Shown here piece by piece: positions 54,891 to 64,000 of a DNA stretch of 64,000 bases. Made by a program: the position numbers and the translations under genes. Where the stretch lies: assembly GCA_964036315.1 (NCBI GenBank), contig OZ038509.1, forward strand, positions 25,824,705 to 25,888,704, in the 5' to 3' direction. Origin of the DNA: Acanthosepion esculentum. Lineage: Eukaryota; Mollusca; Cephalopoda; Sepiida; Sepiidae. Position 1 is the stretch's first letter; each line of letters begins with the position of its first letter. A model generated the notes under the pieces. That model was not told the DNA's origin. It was given only the letters and a program-made list of their open reading frames with translations, and did not search any database.

Positions 54891-55325
54891 TGCCATGTCC
54901 ATTCAGGATGTAGGCGATCATAACCCTCCATAACTTCCTGTTCCTTGTAGCTCTCAATAAATTTTGTTTTTTCGTTATTTCTGCCAAAACATGTACTACC
55001 ATCCGTTTACTCAAGCTGATCAAGTATGTTATGCACTGCTTTCTTCTGTCCTTTCCCTCAATCTGTCCTGTGAGTATCAAATTTTCCAAGCCCACTTTCC
55101 TCATAATGTGCCCACAAATTTCAACTGCCTCTTCCTGATGTTAAGTATGTTTCCTTTTTGTTATCATTTTCTCCAAAACTTCGTTGTTGCTTAGATGTTC
55201 GGACCATGGTATCCTCAGCATCTTTCTGTAGAACCACATTTCTGTTGCTTCACATCTCGTCTCCATTTCTGAGAAGATTGTCCATTATTTACTGCTATAC
55301 AGGAGGACAGATATCACATAGCAGT
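54890..55325 (-). mobile_element. LINE-C 3' remnant
   Basis: On the minus strand MRKVGLENLILTGQIEGKDR, RKQCITYLISLSKRM and ITKKQNLLRATRNRKLWRVM represent the C-terminus of the LINE-C frame. The block for FYRKMLRIPWSE lies upstream near 55235-55200. The 3' end contains GGACATGGCAC-like sequence. Confidence 0.8.
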
Positions 55326-55620
55326 TCAGTTCTCTTTTCTTTGTTTCTTGGGTTTGTTATATTCACTTATGCACAAATACTCTTGTTAAAGGTATGAATC
55401 CACCTATTCTCCCCCAACTATGGGTTAATTACTAAGACTTGTATCATTAAAGAGGAGGCACGATGGAGTAATGGATAGCAGCTCAGATTGAGGAATTGGA
55501 GAGCCGAGTTCAAATTCCAATCAAATCCTTTACATTCACTTACGTGCTAATACTCTTGGGAAAGGTATGAATCCTCTTCTTCTCCTCCAAGCTATGGGTA
55601 AATAGCAGGACAGACTGGGT
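55326..55620 (+). mobile_element. SINE-5S tail followed by another tRNA-like copy
   Basis: 55345-55440 holds a tail (GGGTTTGTTATATTCACTTA, GCACAAATACTCTTGTTAAA). 55447-55620 holds a fresh tRNA-like head (AGGCACGATGGAGTAATGGA, GAGAGCCGAGTTCAAATTCC) plus the same tail to AGCTATGGGTAAATAGCA. They are two overlapping or tandem insertions of one family. Confidence 0.7.
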
Positions 55621-55639
55621 TCTTGTAGTAAACAAGACG

Positions 55640-56250
55640 GAAAAAAAAAATGATTATGAGAGGGGGGGTCAGAAAGGGCAGTGCGCCGTTTGCCAGCAGA
55701 CCAGCTATTCTTCCTTCGTCGTTGGTCGCCTCAAGGAAATGGATTGCGTGACGCCCTTTCTCGGCCACTACACCGGGCAGTCGTGAAACAGACACCAACT
55801 CAGCCACGCCTACTTCGACTTCCTATTTTGTCCGTCTGTCAATTCGTACGTCCAGCTCTATTGCACAAAGTTCACCAAATGACTCCCAACATGAGTCGTG
55901 CTGCTGGCACCTCGCTTTTTATGCCAGTCTGATACGGCCAGAATTTGCATGTGTGCAAATATCATCTCGTTTTGGACGAGATAGGCGCGCATAAATTGTG
56001 TCATCAATAGTGGCCATGTTTCTTTTCGTCATTACTTTGCAGGCAAGACACGTTCACGCTCATTTTGAACTCTGAGGTAAGTCATGTCTTTCGTCACAGT
56101 TCTATAGCCTTGGATGGCAACTGGTCTACCGCAGAAAGAAATGACAACCTACTATGGGAAAAATCTGCCTCGTCAGTCATGTATCGAAAGATACATGATT
56201 GCCTAAGCATGTATCACGCATGGCACATAACTGACTGATCATTAAATCAT
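55640..56250. other. CG-rich unique stretch with splice-like and octamer motifs
   Basis: Visibly richer in G, C and CG than its surroundings. ATTTGCAT at 55943-55950 and TGCAAAT at 55954-55960 form an inverted octamer pair. A polypyrimidine-plus-CAG acceptor ends at 56042. A GAGGTAAGT donor follows at 56074-56082, defining a possible 34-nt exon (56043-56076). A perfect 9-bp hairpin with a GAAA loop is at 56176-56197. Open frames of 71-83 codons have no recognised family. Confidence 0.4.
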
Positions 56251-57089
56251 TATTATCTCAAAAAAATGCTTACAACCTAAAAATATTTCTGCCTTTAAAT
56301 AACCATAATGAATCAATCACTCAAACAATAAAAATTCATAACAAAAAAGAAATGTGTAAAATACATAAAAATAATTAAAGGCTGAGTATGAAAAAAAAAT
56401 TGGTAAACTTGGACCTTCATGCCTCGCAAAAAACGAAGTGTCAAAAGAACTGTTTTTCCCTTGATACTGCTATTATTTTAACTACCTTCACTCCTTGGCA
56501 CTTGTTTTAAAAAGTGCTGATTAGAATTTTAATAAAATGAAAGTGAATTTATACATTTTCTTTGTTTTTGAGAATTGACAACAAAAAGATTAAATGCTAT
56601 TTATTGTGTATTTCCACTATTATAATATTTATTGGGATTGTTGGCAAAACATCAGCTAATCGCCAAGTGATTTGAATTTTATAAAAATGGTAAATAATAA
56701 GGATTTCCTTAGAGTTGGTTCACATATTTTAATAATTTAGTAAATGTTTATAAATTTATAAATAAAAATATTGCTTTCATATTTATTTTTTTAGAAATTG
56801 TTAAATTATAAATATTGCATTGCATTAGTTTTTAGAATGTTGTGAATATCATATTATTCTTGTAAATAAACAATCTAATACATAGTGTTTGATATTTTTT
56901 GTTGTAAACTCTCAAAAACAAAAATATGTAAAAATACTGTATATATGCTTAGGTTTTATTCCAATTCTAATCCTCACTTTTATAATATTAGCATCAATTA
57001 TCTTAACAACCTTCACTCCTTGGCAATGTTTATTATTTAAAAAAATGATAAGAATTGTAATAAAACCTAAACATATGATGAAAGTGAAT
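56251..57089. other. AT-rich sequence, no gene recognised
   Basis: A pair of segments (AACTACCTTCACTCCTTGGCA near 56482 and AACAACCTTCACTCCTTGGCA near 57004) is duplicated about 520 bp apart, including following AAAAAG.G..AGAAT. Nothing else is recognised. Confidence 0.45.
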
Positions 57090-57260
57090 TTATACTACAG
57101 AACTAATACAATTGAACAGATTAAAATTGTAGTGATCGAGGAAGCATCCTCTTGGGAGTCAGTTCCACAATGTTGCATTTTATGGGAAGAAGCTGAGTTG
57201 AACTTGCATTTCGCTAATGGAATACAAAGGAAATGAGGATGATTCACTACAATGGGCATG
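57090..57260 (-). mobile_element. LINE-B C-terminal fragment
   Basis: On the minus strand MPIVVNHPHFLCIPLAKCKF then NSASSHKMQHCGTDSQEDAS and SITTILI match IVVNHPHSICISLVTSKFQS / SSLFPQTTALWN of the 59.8-kb copy. Confidence 0.8.
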
Positions 57261-57299
57261 GTATGGCAGGACCAGGACTTAGCCATGATGGTTAGAACT

Positions 57300-57740
57300 G
57301 GTGGAACTAAAGAGCTACAAAGGACAGGAAATTGTGGAGAGCCATGGTCACCAATGACCTGAAGGATCATGGCACATCGAACAAGAAGAATGAGCTTGAG
57401 TAAATGGATGATGGAACAGGGGTTAGGAGAAATAACCAATAGACAAAATTTAGTAAGAGCTACAAAGAACAGGAAATTGTGGAGAGCCATGATCGCCTAC
57501 ATTCTGAAGGGACACTGCACAGAGGAGAAGAATGAACTTGAGTAAATGGATGGCAGACAATGTTTAAGAGGGATAACAAAAAGGCAAAATTTATTAAGAG
57601 CTACAAAGGACAGGAAATTGTGGAGAGCCTGAAGTGTCATGACACATAGATAAAGAAGAATGAGCTTGAGTAAATGGATGGCAGAAGAAGCTTTAGGAGA
57701 GATAACAAAATGACAAAATTTATTAAGAGCTACAAAGATT
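57300..57740 (+). repeat. tandem LINE-C 3' ends, three units of 130-145 bp
   Basis: AGAGCTACAAAGGACAGGAA-type sequence occurs at about 57311, 57456, 57597 and 57726. Each of the first three is followed by GAGAGCC, a GACACAT/GGCACAT-like segment, AAGAATGA.CTTGAGTAAATG and TAACCAATAGAC / GATAACAAAA. The coding sense is LSKWM..QGLGEIT..QNLVRATKNRKLWRA, the end of LINE-C. The terminal part of a retrotransposon has been tandemly multiplied. Confidence 0.8.
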
Positions 57741-57910
57741 GTAGATATCAAGGAAGCATCCTCTTGGGAGTCACTTCCACAAAGCAGCAATTTGTGGGAA
57801 AAAAGCTTATCAAGTGGAACTTACATAATACAAATGGAATGAGGGTGATTCACTACAATGGGCGTGGCATGGAGGTTAGAATTGGTGGAACTAAGGAACA
57901 TAGTTCATCT
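57735..57910 (-). mobile_element. LINE-B C-terminal fragment
   Basis: ATCAAGGAAGCATCCTCTTG, GGAGTCACTTCCACAAAGCA and GCAATTTGTGGG are the same minus-strand LINE-B block as at 57.1 kb, with the following AGTGGAACTTACAT segment. Confidence 0.75.
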
Positions 57911-58224
57911 GAGCACTTTCCATGGAAATAGCAATGCAATAGGCTTGTGACATTTCATCTTTAAGAGGAGGATTGCTGGGTGAAAAATAATTTGTCACTC
58001 ATAAGGATGCTGAGACACTTTTGGATTATCTAGATTGGAAAGTGAAGATTGTGCAGCTCCTGCCCATATATGGCAGCAGTAATCCATTTTTGACTTACTC
58101 TGGCTCTTGTAAAAGGCAGAGGATAGTAGAAGGATTCAAGTATTTACTGGAATGGTACAAGGAACTGATTATTTTTCCAGCATCTTTAGTGATAGATTTT
58201 AATGTAGGAGTTCCATTTGCAGTC

Positions 58225-58610
58225 TGGTTTGTTTAGTTCGTTTTACAGCATATCAATCTCAATGGGTCATTTAATGCCAACAACTTTTTTTTTCCCTGAT
58301 AATATTTTTATTTTGTTAAAAATCTATTTCTGTTAATATTTTTTTCCTCAAAAACCTATAGTTGGTACTATTATTTTTTCCTCAAAAACGTAGAGCTGGT
58401 AATATTATTTTTGTTCAAAAACATAGCTGGTAATATTATTTTTTCCTCAAAAACGTAGAGCTTGTAATATTTTTTTTTTCAAAAACATATAGCTGGTAAT
58501 ATTATTTTTTCAAAAAATTATAGCTGGTAATATTATTTTTTCAAAAATGTATTATCAGAGGCCTTGCTGTTGGACGTAGTTTATCGTCTTACCCAGGATG
58601 GTTTGCAGTC
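58225..58610 (+). mobile_element. VE element with diverged internal minisatellite
   Basis: The head GGTTTGTTTAGTTCGTTTTA plus CAGCATATCAATCTCAATGG starts at 58226. About seven units of CTCAAAAACGTAGAGCTGGT plus AATATTATTTTT follow at 27-36-bp spacing to 58550. The distal part (CAGAGGCCTTGCTGTTGGAC, GTAGTTTATCGTCTTACCCA) follows. The AACGTATAGC core matches the 31-bp array at 27.35 kb. Confidence 0.85.
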
Positions 58611-59095
58611 TGGATTGAGTTTAAGTTCTAATAGCTCCTCAAGGCATGGGGCCTTCCTGATGGAATATCCAGTCATAATGATTGGCTCCGATCAGCAATT
58701 CTGCTATTGTCTCGCTTTTATGTTTGTGTTAATCTACGTTAAGCTAAACTGATGTTTGTTTATTTACTGTAGTAGCAGCCTTCACAGTATTGAGAGAGAG
58801 AGAGAGAGAGAAAAGAAGATTTCAGCCTTTGCAGCGGCTAACAAAGCACAGAGGACATTTTACTGCTAACTTTGAAAAACAGATTGGTTATTTTATGACA
58901 GATTGCTAAAGAAAAGGGATAGGAGTTCAAATCTTGCTTGAGGCTTATTCTTTATTTCCAATTCCAGCTGCTTCTTTAAAAGTCAATGGTGAAATAAAAA
59001 GAAAGAAAAAAGACAAGACTCCGTCAAAATGTCTATTCTAAATTTTGATGTATTAGTAAAAAAATTTTTTTTTTTGTAGAACAATTTCAAACAGC
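58611..59095. other. no gene recognised; short (GA)n
   Basis: (GA)n lies at 58792-58812. The rest shows no coding or repeat family. Confidence 0.4.
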
Positions 59096-59310
59096 TTCTT
59101 CCCTCAAACCTCTACCTTATGGAAGTAACCCCTGAGAGGATGCTTCCTCAATCACTACAATTTTAACCTGTTCAAGTCAAGGGTTAACAGTTATCTTCCA
59201 CAGATATCTGCATAAGCTCTACCTCTTACTCTATGACTCTCTATTTTGAGAGACCCCATGGCATTGTACAGGGTGAACACAAAAAAAATTTAAAAAAAAA
59301 AACCTAGTCT
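59096..59310 (+). mobile_element. LINE-B 3' end with A-rich tail
   Basis: CTTCTTCCCTCAAACCTCTA, CTGAGAGGATGCTTCCTCAA, TCACTACAATTTTAACCTGT and TACAGGGTGAACACAAAAAA give the C-terminus, 3' untranslated region and A-rich tail of LINE-B in plus orientation. Confidence 0.8.
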
Positions 59311-59519
59311 AGAAGCTCAGTAAAAAAATTATGGAGTTACCTTCACTTTACTTAGCCATAATCCTCTTTCAAAATGGCTTCCACCCTTAGAAAATACACA
59401 AAGTAAACAGCTATAAACCTGTAATTGAAGAGAAAAATAAAAATAAAATGTATCACCCAGTGCAAGGATTGAGCTCACAAGATTCAATCAACTACCTCAA
59501 GACTTTAGCTTTTAATGGA

Positions 59520-60145
59520 GATGTCATCTCTGTTAACTGGAATAAGATTAGAGTTCTATAAAAGCCAAGACTTTTTCTCCCTAGACAGCTTTAATTCCAC
59601 TCAGGATTTTTGCCACCTTTTCAAGAGCCAGATCAGGCCTAAAATGGAGCATTGTTGTCATATTTGGGCAGGAACTCCCCAGTCCTCATTTTCCAGTCTC
59701 AATAGTCCAAAAGCATCTCCACGTCCTTGTGGGTGACAAATTATTTTCCACTCTTGAACCCCTCTCTCACAGAAGTGATGTCGCAGGCCTCTCACAGCTC
59801 TATCGTTACTTCCATGGAAAGTACTCCGACGAGCTGCAGTCCGTGGTCCCACCAATTCTCACCTTCATGCCTAGTACTCGCCACAGCACTCTCATTGTAG
59901 TAAACCACCCTCATTCTATCTGTATTTCATTAGTGACAAGTAAGTTCCAATCAAGCAGCTTATTCCCACAAACCACTGCTCTGTGGAACTGACTCCCAGA
60001 TGATGTTTCCCTGATCACTACAATCTTAACCTGTTTAAATCTAGGAATAACCATTATTTTCCCTTCCTATCCTCATAAACTGCCTCTTACTCTGTAACCC
60101 TCTACCTTGAGTAATCCCAGGCCTTGTATAGAGTGAACCTTATGT
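59520..60145 (+). mobile_element. LINE-B RT C-terminal region, best copy
   Basis: Blocks in order: HLFKSQIRPKMEHCCHIWAG, then after a frameshift GDKLFSTLEPLSHRSDVAGL, SQLYRYFHGKYSDELQSVVP and HSTLIVVNHPHSICISLVTS. KFQSSSLFPQTTALWN, a stop in place of the expected R, LPDDVSLITTILTCLNLGIT and the 3' end GTATAGAGTGAACC follow. It resembles LINE-A in organisation but is a distinct lineage. The catalytic RT core is missing. Confidence 0.85.
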
Positions 60146-60295
60146 TGATCAATTGGTCAATTGCTGAGAAAGTCAAGCCAAGGGAAGAAAAGACTAAGAA
60201 GTTGATGGTTAGTCCATTCTTCTTGCTTTCTTTTATTACCCTGTCTATGAGTTCCTGTAGTCTTCTGTCAACCATCAACACATTGCCAGCTATAT
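60146..60295. other. LINE-C-like scrap, weak
   Basis: The stretch has no clear feature. The short segment TGCTGAGAAAGTCAAGCC and neighbouring sequence are not assignable. Confidence 0.2.
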
Positions 60296-61015
60296 ATTTA
60301 TTTTATCACATGGATGACTGCTTGGGAATACAATATGCAGTAAGCTTAGATATGTGGGTGGTATTGTTATGATCCAGAATGGTGATGATATTTCATCATT
60401 CTAAAAATAACATTGCCATCAGTGATGATAAAAAATAAGGATATTTCATCATCCTACCCTCATCATTATAAATATGACCCTCTCACTACAAGAGAGTGTA
60501 GACTAGGGTACCTGTAGCAGTAGTCAGTAGAGGAGTAGGCAAGTAGCAGTACAGAAACACACTCCTAACCAGCGCTCCATAAAAATCAAAAACAGACAAT
60601 GTCAAACACAGACTCACAGAACGAAGTTCTCAAACCCAAACCAAGTAAGCACTGACTTTTAAACAAAAGAGACACTGAGGACATTTATACACACACCATA
60701 CCAATATCCAGTAATTCACATCACAAAAAGCAAATACAAATTCTTGTTATTTATGTTTCTCAAGTTTTTAATGTTATTGTTGTATGTTTTATGCATTTAA
60801 TTTCTGTTATTAACATCAACCCTGTTACACACAACTTAATATCAACCCCATTACAAGTCAACAAATTATAACAATGGGGAAAATAATACATCAACACCCG
60901 ACATTACCCCCACCCGCCACTGTTACAGTATAAGGGATAATGGCTTGGAATTGTTAATTGGTGAGCCAAGTTCCAATTCCTGTCGGGTTTGTTATATTCA
61001 TTTACTGCAGTTGGA
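60296..61015 (+). mobile_element. SINE-5S split by a solo LTR
   Basis: 60300-60364 carries 5S-like TGACTGCTTGGGAATACAAT, AGTAAGCTTAG and the start of the tRNA-like head GTGGGTGGTAT. 60928-61015 continues GTATAAGGGATAATGGCTTG, GAGCCAAGTTCCAATTCC and TTTGTTATATTCATTTAC. Removing 60365-60931 restores GTGGGTGGTAT-AAGGGATAATGG, matching GTGGGTGGTGCAATGGATAATGG at 54.8 kb. Confidence 0.85.
60365..60927. mobile_element. solo LTR, 563 bp, 4-bp target duplication GTAT
   Basis: It starts TGTTATGATCCAGA and ends CACTGTTACA. It is bounded by GTAT at 60361-60364 and 60928-60931. It contains a TATA-like TTATAAATATG near 60467. Its beginning resembles the gypsy 3' LTR at 23.3-23.5 kb (TGTTATATCCAGAGTG). 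It has no coding. It is the youngest event at this site. Confidence 0.85.
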
Positions 61016-61080
61016 AAGTGACTGAAACCAAGATGTCAGGTTCACATTGCAGATTCTTCTTTGGATTTTATCAAAACACT

Positions 61081-61082
<2 letters not shown>

Positions 61083-61130
<48 letters not shown>
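61083..61130. repeat. (TA)n microsatellite
   Basis: Pure TA run of about 24 units. Confidence 0.95.
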
Positions 61131-61131
<1 letters not shown>

Positions 61132-61199
61132 TTGACTTGGTGAAAAAATGTGGTTCTCCAATTTGTAACTCACATCTTGGGTTGTAACAACTAGTATAC

Positions 61200-61350
61200 T
61201 CATTTAAACTTCTTCTATGTGCCATGTCCATTCAGAACATGAGCATTTATGACTCTCCACTATTTCCTGTCCTTTATAGCTCTTAATAAATTTTGTCTTT
61301 TTGTTATCTCTCCTAAACCTTATTCTGCCATCCATTTACTAAAGCTAATT
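61200..61350 (-). mobile_element. LINE-C 3' end
   Basis: CTATGTGCCATGTCCATTCA, TCCTGTCCTTTATAGCTCTT and TCTTTTTGTTATCTCTCCTA are the reverse of the LINE-C 3' terminus (see 54.89-55.0 kb). Confidence 0.75.
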
Positions 61351-61367
61351 TATCTTCTATGTGCCAG

Positions 61368-61735
61368 CAAAAGTAGCTTGTCGGAACAGTTGCCATGAAA
61401 ATACTTATAAAAGAGAAAGAGGGAAGCCCACAGCATGTCTGTGAGAAAGTGACTGTAGACTAGATGCCAGATCAAGACCTATCACATTATATATCCGTCT
61501 CTGGATTTTATCAAGGAGAGCGAAAGTAGCTTGTCGGAACAGTTGCCATGAAAATACTTATAAAAGAGAAAGAGGGAAGCCACAGCATGTCTGTGAGAAA
61601 GTGACTGTAGACTAGATGCCAGATCAAGACCTATCACATTATCTATCCATCTCTGGATTTTATCAAGGAGATCCAGACCATATATGCCAGCCATATTCCA
61701 TGCAAGGACAGATCGTCAATTTATAGATTTGAAGG
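61368..61735 (-). mobile_element. LINE-A fragment with 153-bp direct duplication
   Basis: AAAGTAGCTTGTCGGAACAG begins at about 61370 and 61523. On the minus strand each copy encodes YGLDLLDKIQRWIDNVIGLD, LASSLQSLSHRHAVASLFLF and YKYFHGNCSDKL. The duplication junction at 61521 (TCAAGGAGAGCGAAAG) joins the end of one copy to the start of the next. This is the same RT region that became the 97-bp satellite. Confidence 0.85.
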
Positions 61736-61788
61736 ATGGTCTCAGACGAGAAAAACTTTCTGGCATGATACAGAGAACCAACTTTAGG

Positions 61789-62622
61789 AGGGAAAGAGAG
61801 AGTCTTGGAAATGACCCAAGGTCTGGACATCCATTAACTGCCACCACAGAAGAAAACATTGTGTTCACCACATGGTGATGGATGACAGGCAAGTGACTAT
61901 ATCAAAATAGCTGACGCTATTAGTATATTATATGAGAGAATTGAGAAATTTCTGCACAATGAACTTTACATGACAAAGGTTTCAGCTCTGTGGGTGCCAA
62001 GTCTTCTGACAACTGATCAAAAGTGCACAAGGCTGATCACATCACAGGGAAATCTGACATTGTTTGAAGCAGATCTAACTGGTTTCCTTGAATGTTTCCT
62101 AACCCAGGATGAGTGTCGAGTTCATCACTTTGAACCAGAGACAAAGAGACAATCCATGCAGAAGAAACACTCCTCCTCACCTGCTCCAAAGAAGGCCAAA
62201 GTCATTTCATCTACAGGGAAGGTAATGAACTCAATTTTAGGGGATGCAAAAGGCATTGTGTTTATTGACTATCTTCAAAGGGTCCACACCATCAATGGAG
62301 AGTACTCTGCCAACTTTCTGAGGCAGTTATGAAAAGATATCAAAACTAAACACCCAAGAAAACTGATTAAAGGAGGTTTGTTTCATTAGAAAAATGCTCC
62401 AGCACACATGTCCTTGGTATCAATGGCTGCTGTGGAAGACTGTGTCTTTGAACTGGTTGATCACTCTCCCTATTCTCTTGATTTGACCATCATCTGTTCC
62501 CCAACATGAAAAAAGCACTAAACTAGGAACCACTATCACAGTGATGATGACATCATATCTTCTGCTGATGACTTCTTTTTACTAACGGGAAGAAAAGTCT
62601 TTGAACAGTAACATATTTGTTT
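61789..62622 (+). pseudogene. mariner (DD34D, SETMAR-like) transposase, dead
   Basis: Fragments in order: SLGNDPRSGHPLTATTEENI, VMDDRQVTISK-stop, then VSALWVPSLLTTDQKCTRLI, GFLECFLTQDECRVHHFEPE and SPAPKKAKVISSTGKVMNSI. DAKGIVFIDYL, HTINGEYSANFLRQL-stop and FELVDHSPYSLDL follow. The first catalytic Asp is retained (62108-62110 in TQDE). The second-Asp box, normally HQDNAPAH, reads H-stop-K-N-A-P-A-H at 62384-62407, so both Gln and Asp are lost. The region of the third Asp (after PYS.DL) is shortened. No active enzyme is possible. The N-terminal DNA-binding part is absent. Confidence 0.92.
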
Positions 62623-62985
62623 ACCTGGATATAAACAATGCAGTTATTAATAAAGAGAATTGAAATTAATGCATGCAAAATTTCACAGCTCTAGCATCAC
62701 TCCTTCATAGTCAGCCTTTGAACTTTTCAGCCCACCCTCGTACCTGGAAAGAAACAATGCAGTTATTAATTACAGAAGTTGAAATTAATACATGCAAGAT
62801 TTCACAACTCTAGCATCACTCCTTCAGAATCAGCCTAAGAACTTTTCAGCCCACCCTTATACCTGGAAAGAAACAATGCAGTTATTAATAAGAAGAGTTG
62901 AAATTAATGCATGCAAGATTTCACAGTTCTAGCATTACTCCTTCATAGTCAGCCTTAGAACTTTTCAGCCAACCCTTGTAAAGTG
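62623..62985 (+). repeat. 119-bp tandem repeat of the mariner 3' end, three units
   Basis: CAGTTATTAAT recurs at 62641, 62760 and 62879. Each unit ends GAACTTTTCAGCCCACCCT (third: CAGCCAACCCT), the form of a mariner 3' terminal inverted repeat ending before TA. The matching 5' terminal repeat was not found upstream. The transposon tail has been triplicated. Confidence 0.85.
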
Positions 62986-63340
62986 ACAAGAAGCCTAATG
63001 AGAAAAATTTATGGAGTTTACTTTGTCTTGTCCTATCCATTGTCATCTTTCAAAATGTCTTCCCTTATGGAGAAAGCGCTGTCACAAAATTTCTATTTTT
63101 GTGAGTTGCAATCATTTTAAGGAGATTAGTTAATATTTATGAAAAGTCTGTACTTGATGGAAGCACAGTAGGGAGGCAGGGTCAGTAGAATTAAGGACAA
63201 TCTGAGAAGTGAAATAATGACAAGCCAGCAGCTGCTATGAATGAGGATTAAGTCAAACCAGCCTATGAGCAAAACTCTTTAAAAGATAAAAACAGAAAAC
63301 CCATTATAATGTTTGTATAATGCTCATATTTCTGGTTTAC
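62986..63340. other. no gene recognised
   Basis: Non-repetitive linker between the mariner tail and LINE-C. No open frame of note. Confidence 0.4.
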
Positions 63341-63343
63341 AGT

Positions 63344-63890
63344 AACTGCGACACTGAGATCCATAGACGTATTGGGATGGCCAAGGACACATTCCAAAAG
63401 CTGGGAAAATTATTGCGAGACATGAGGATTTCTTTGGTAACAAAGAAAAGAATACTGAGCTGTTACATGACATATGTCCTCCTTTATGGCAGCAAATGTT
63501 GGATGATTGAAGAAGAGACTCAAGGCGACAGAGATGTCGTTCTACAGAAGGATGTTAGGTTATCATGGACCGAGCGTGTGAGCATCAATAAGGTCTTAGA
63601 GAGGATGCAAACAAGGAGAAGGCTTGTACTTAACATCAGGAAGAGGCAGCTGAAGTTTCTGGGACACATAATGAGGAAGGAAGGTCTGGAGAATCTGATA
63701 CTCACAGGTTGAATAGAGGGAAAGAGAGACAATGGAAAACAATGCATGACATACCTGGTGGGCATAAGCAAATGGATGACAGAATGTGGTTTGGGGGAGG
63801 TGGCAGAGGGAAGGAACTTGTTGAGAGATGCAAGTGATAGAGAGAGGTTTAGACCCAGGGTCGCCAAGGACATGGCACATAAAAAGAAAG
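63344..63890 (+). mobile_element. LINE-C (RTE-like) RT C-terminal region, best copy
   Basis: One frame reads DTEIHRRIGMAKDTFQKLGK, then SLVTKKRILSCYMTYVLLYG, SKCWMIEEE, VRLSWTERVSINKVLERMQT and LNIRKRQLKFLGHIMRKEGL. ENLILTG, a TGA stop, then IEGKRDNGKQCMTYLVGISK and RNLLRDASDRERFRPRVAKD follow. This is the connector and C-terminal region of RTE-like endonuclease-reverse transcriptases, conserved across animals. The catalytic RT domain is not present in the window. One stop near 63711 and the absence of the 5' part make it a truncated copy. The 3' end has short AAAG repeats near 63880-63900. Confidence 0.88.
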
Positions 63891-64000
63891 AAAGAAAGGA
63901 AAAACACTGAAATAAAGAACTGAGTGAAGCGCAGGTTTAGGCACATGAAAGACATGGGTTAACAATAAAGAATACCATAGTTCACTGTGGCAATGTGTAT

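Noticed and set aside
55592..55932. Opposed 71- and 83-codon frames as genes in the CG-rich stretch
   Set aside because: Frames overlap on opposite strands without recognisable similarity. CG-rich composition alone lengthens open frames by lowering stop frequency.
61970..62332. Active mariner transposase
   Set aside because: The second catalytic Asp is replaced, stops interrupt the frame, the third-Asp region is shortened and the N-terminus is missing.

Overview
The window looks like intergenic or intronic DNA from a large, repeat-packed animal genome. It is AT-rich and full of dinucleotide microsatellites. It carries non-LTR, LTR, Penelope, Helitron and mariner remnants, at least three SINE-like families and several satellite arrays. 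The mix of 5S/tRNA-headed SINEs, Penelope-like elements and these non-LTR reverse-transcriptase (RT) tails fits a mollusc, most likely a cephalopod. That is an inference from repeat style and is not proven by any host gene. I found no intact host protein-coding gene. Almost every long open frame is a transposon fragment or an artefact of a tandem repeat.

Local family names used here: LINE-A (RT end with the motif CLFYKYFHGNCSDEL), LINE-B (RT end with YRYFHGK.SDEL), LINE-C (RTE-like tail with KRQLKFLGHIMRKEGLENL), SINE-T1 (tRNA-like head, tail able to form TIR-like ends), SINE-T2 (tRNA-Asp-like head), SINE-5S (5S rRNA-like plus tRNA-like head) and VE (a dispersed element with an internal minisatellite).

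Layout. 0-5 kb: LINE-A remnants, microsatellites and a possible Helitron N-terminal scrap. 5-10 kb: a perfect 46-bp satellite, a decayed Penelope-like element with its GIY-YIG end, and two SINE-T1 copies. 10-20 kb: a 15-bp AT array, then a 5.6-kb, 97-bp satellite whose monomer is a piece of LINE-A RT, then a 2.3-kb GA-rich minisatellite. 20-26 kb: VE copies, then a Ty3/gypsy pol remnant with a short LTR, broken by SINE-T1 and SINE-T2 insertions. 26-36 kb: SINE, VE and LINE fragments, including an RT active-site fragment that is cut by a VE copy which itself carries SINE-T2. 36-40 kb: mostly non-repetitive sequence with promoter-like motif clusters. 40-46 kb: LINE-A joined to SINE-5S, a 150-bp repeat, then a 3.8-kb, 57-bp satellite open in four reading frames. 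46-52 kb: LTR-like repeats and a 180-bp palindrome holding two head-to-head hammerhead ribozyme motifs. 52-64 kb: a non-autonomous Helitron, a 96-bp array derived from 5S rRNA, a CpG-rich unique stretch, many LINE-B and LINE-C tails, a solo LTR inside a SINE with target duplication, and a dead mariner whose 3' end is triplicated.

The strongest second-look items are the paired hammerhead motifs (51.72-51.85 kb), the satellite made from a retrotransposon RT fragment (11.3-16.9 kb), SINE-T1 copies with inverted tails and perfect target duplications, the chimeric 5S/tRNA SINE with its tandem 5S array, and the 57-bp satellite that begins at the head of a dispersed element. No computation was run. 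Pairings, periods and homologies were read by eye.
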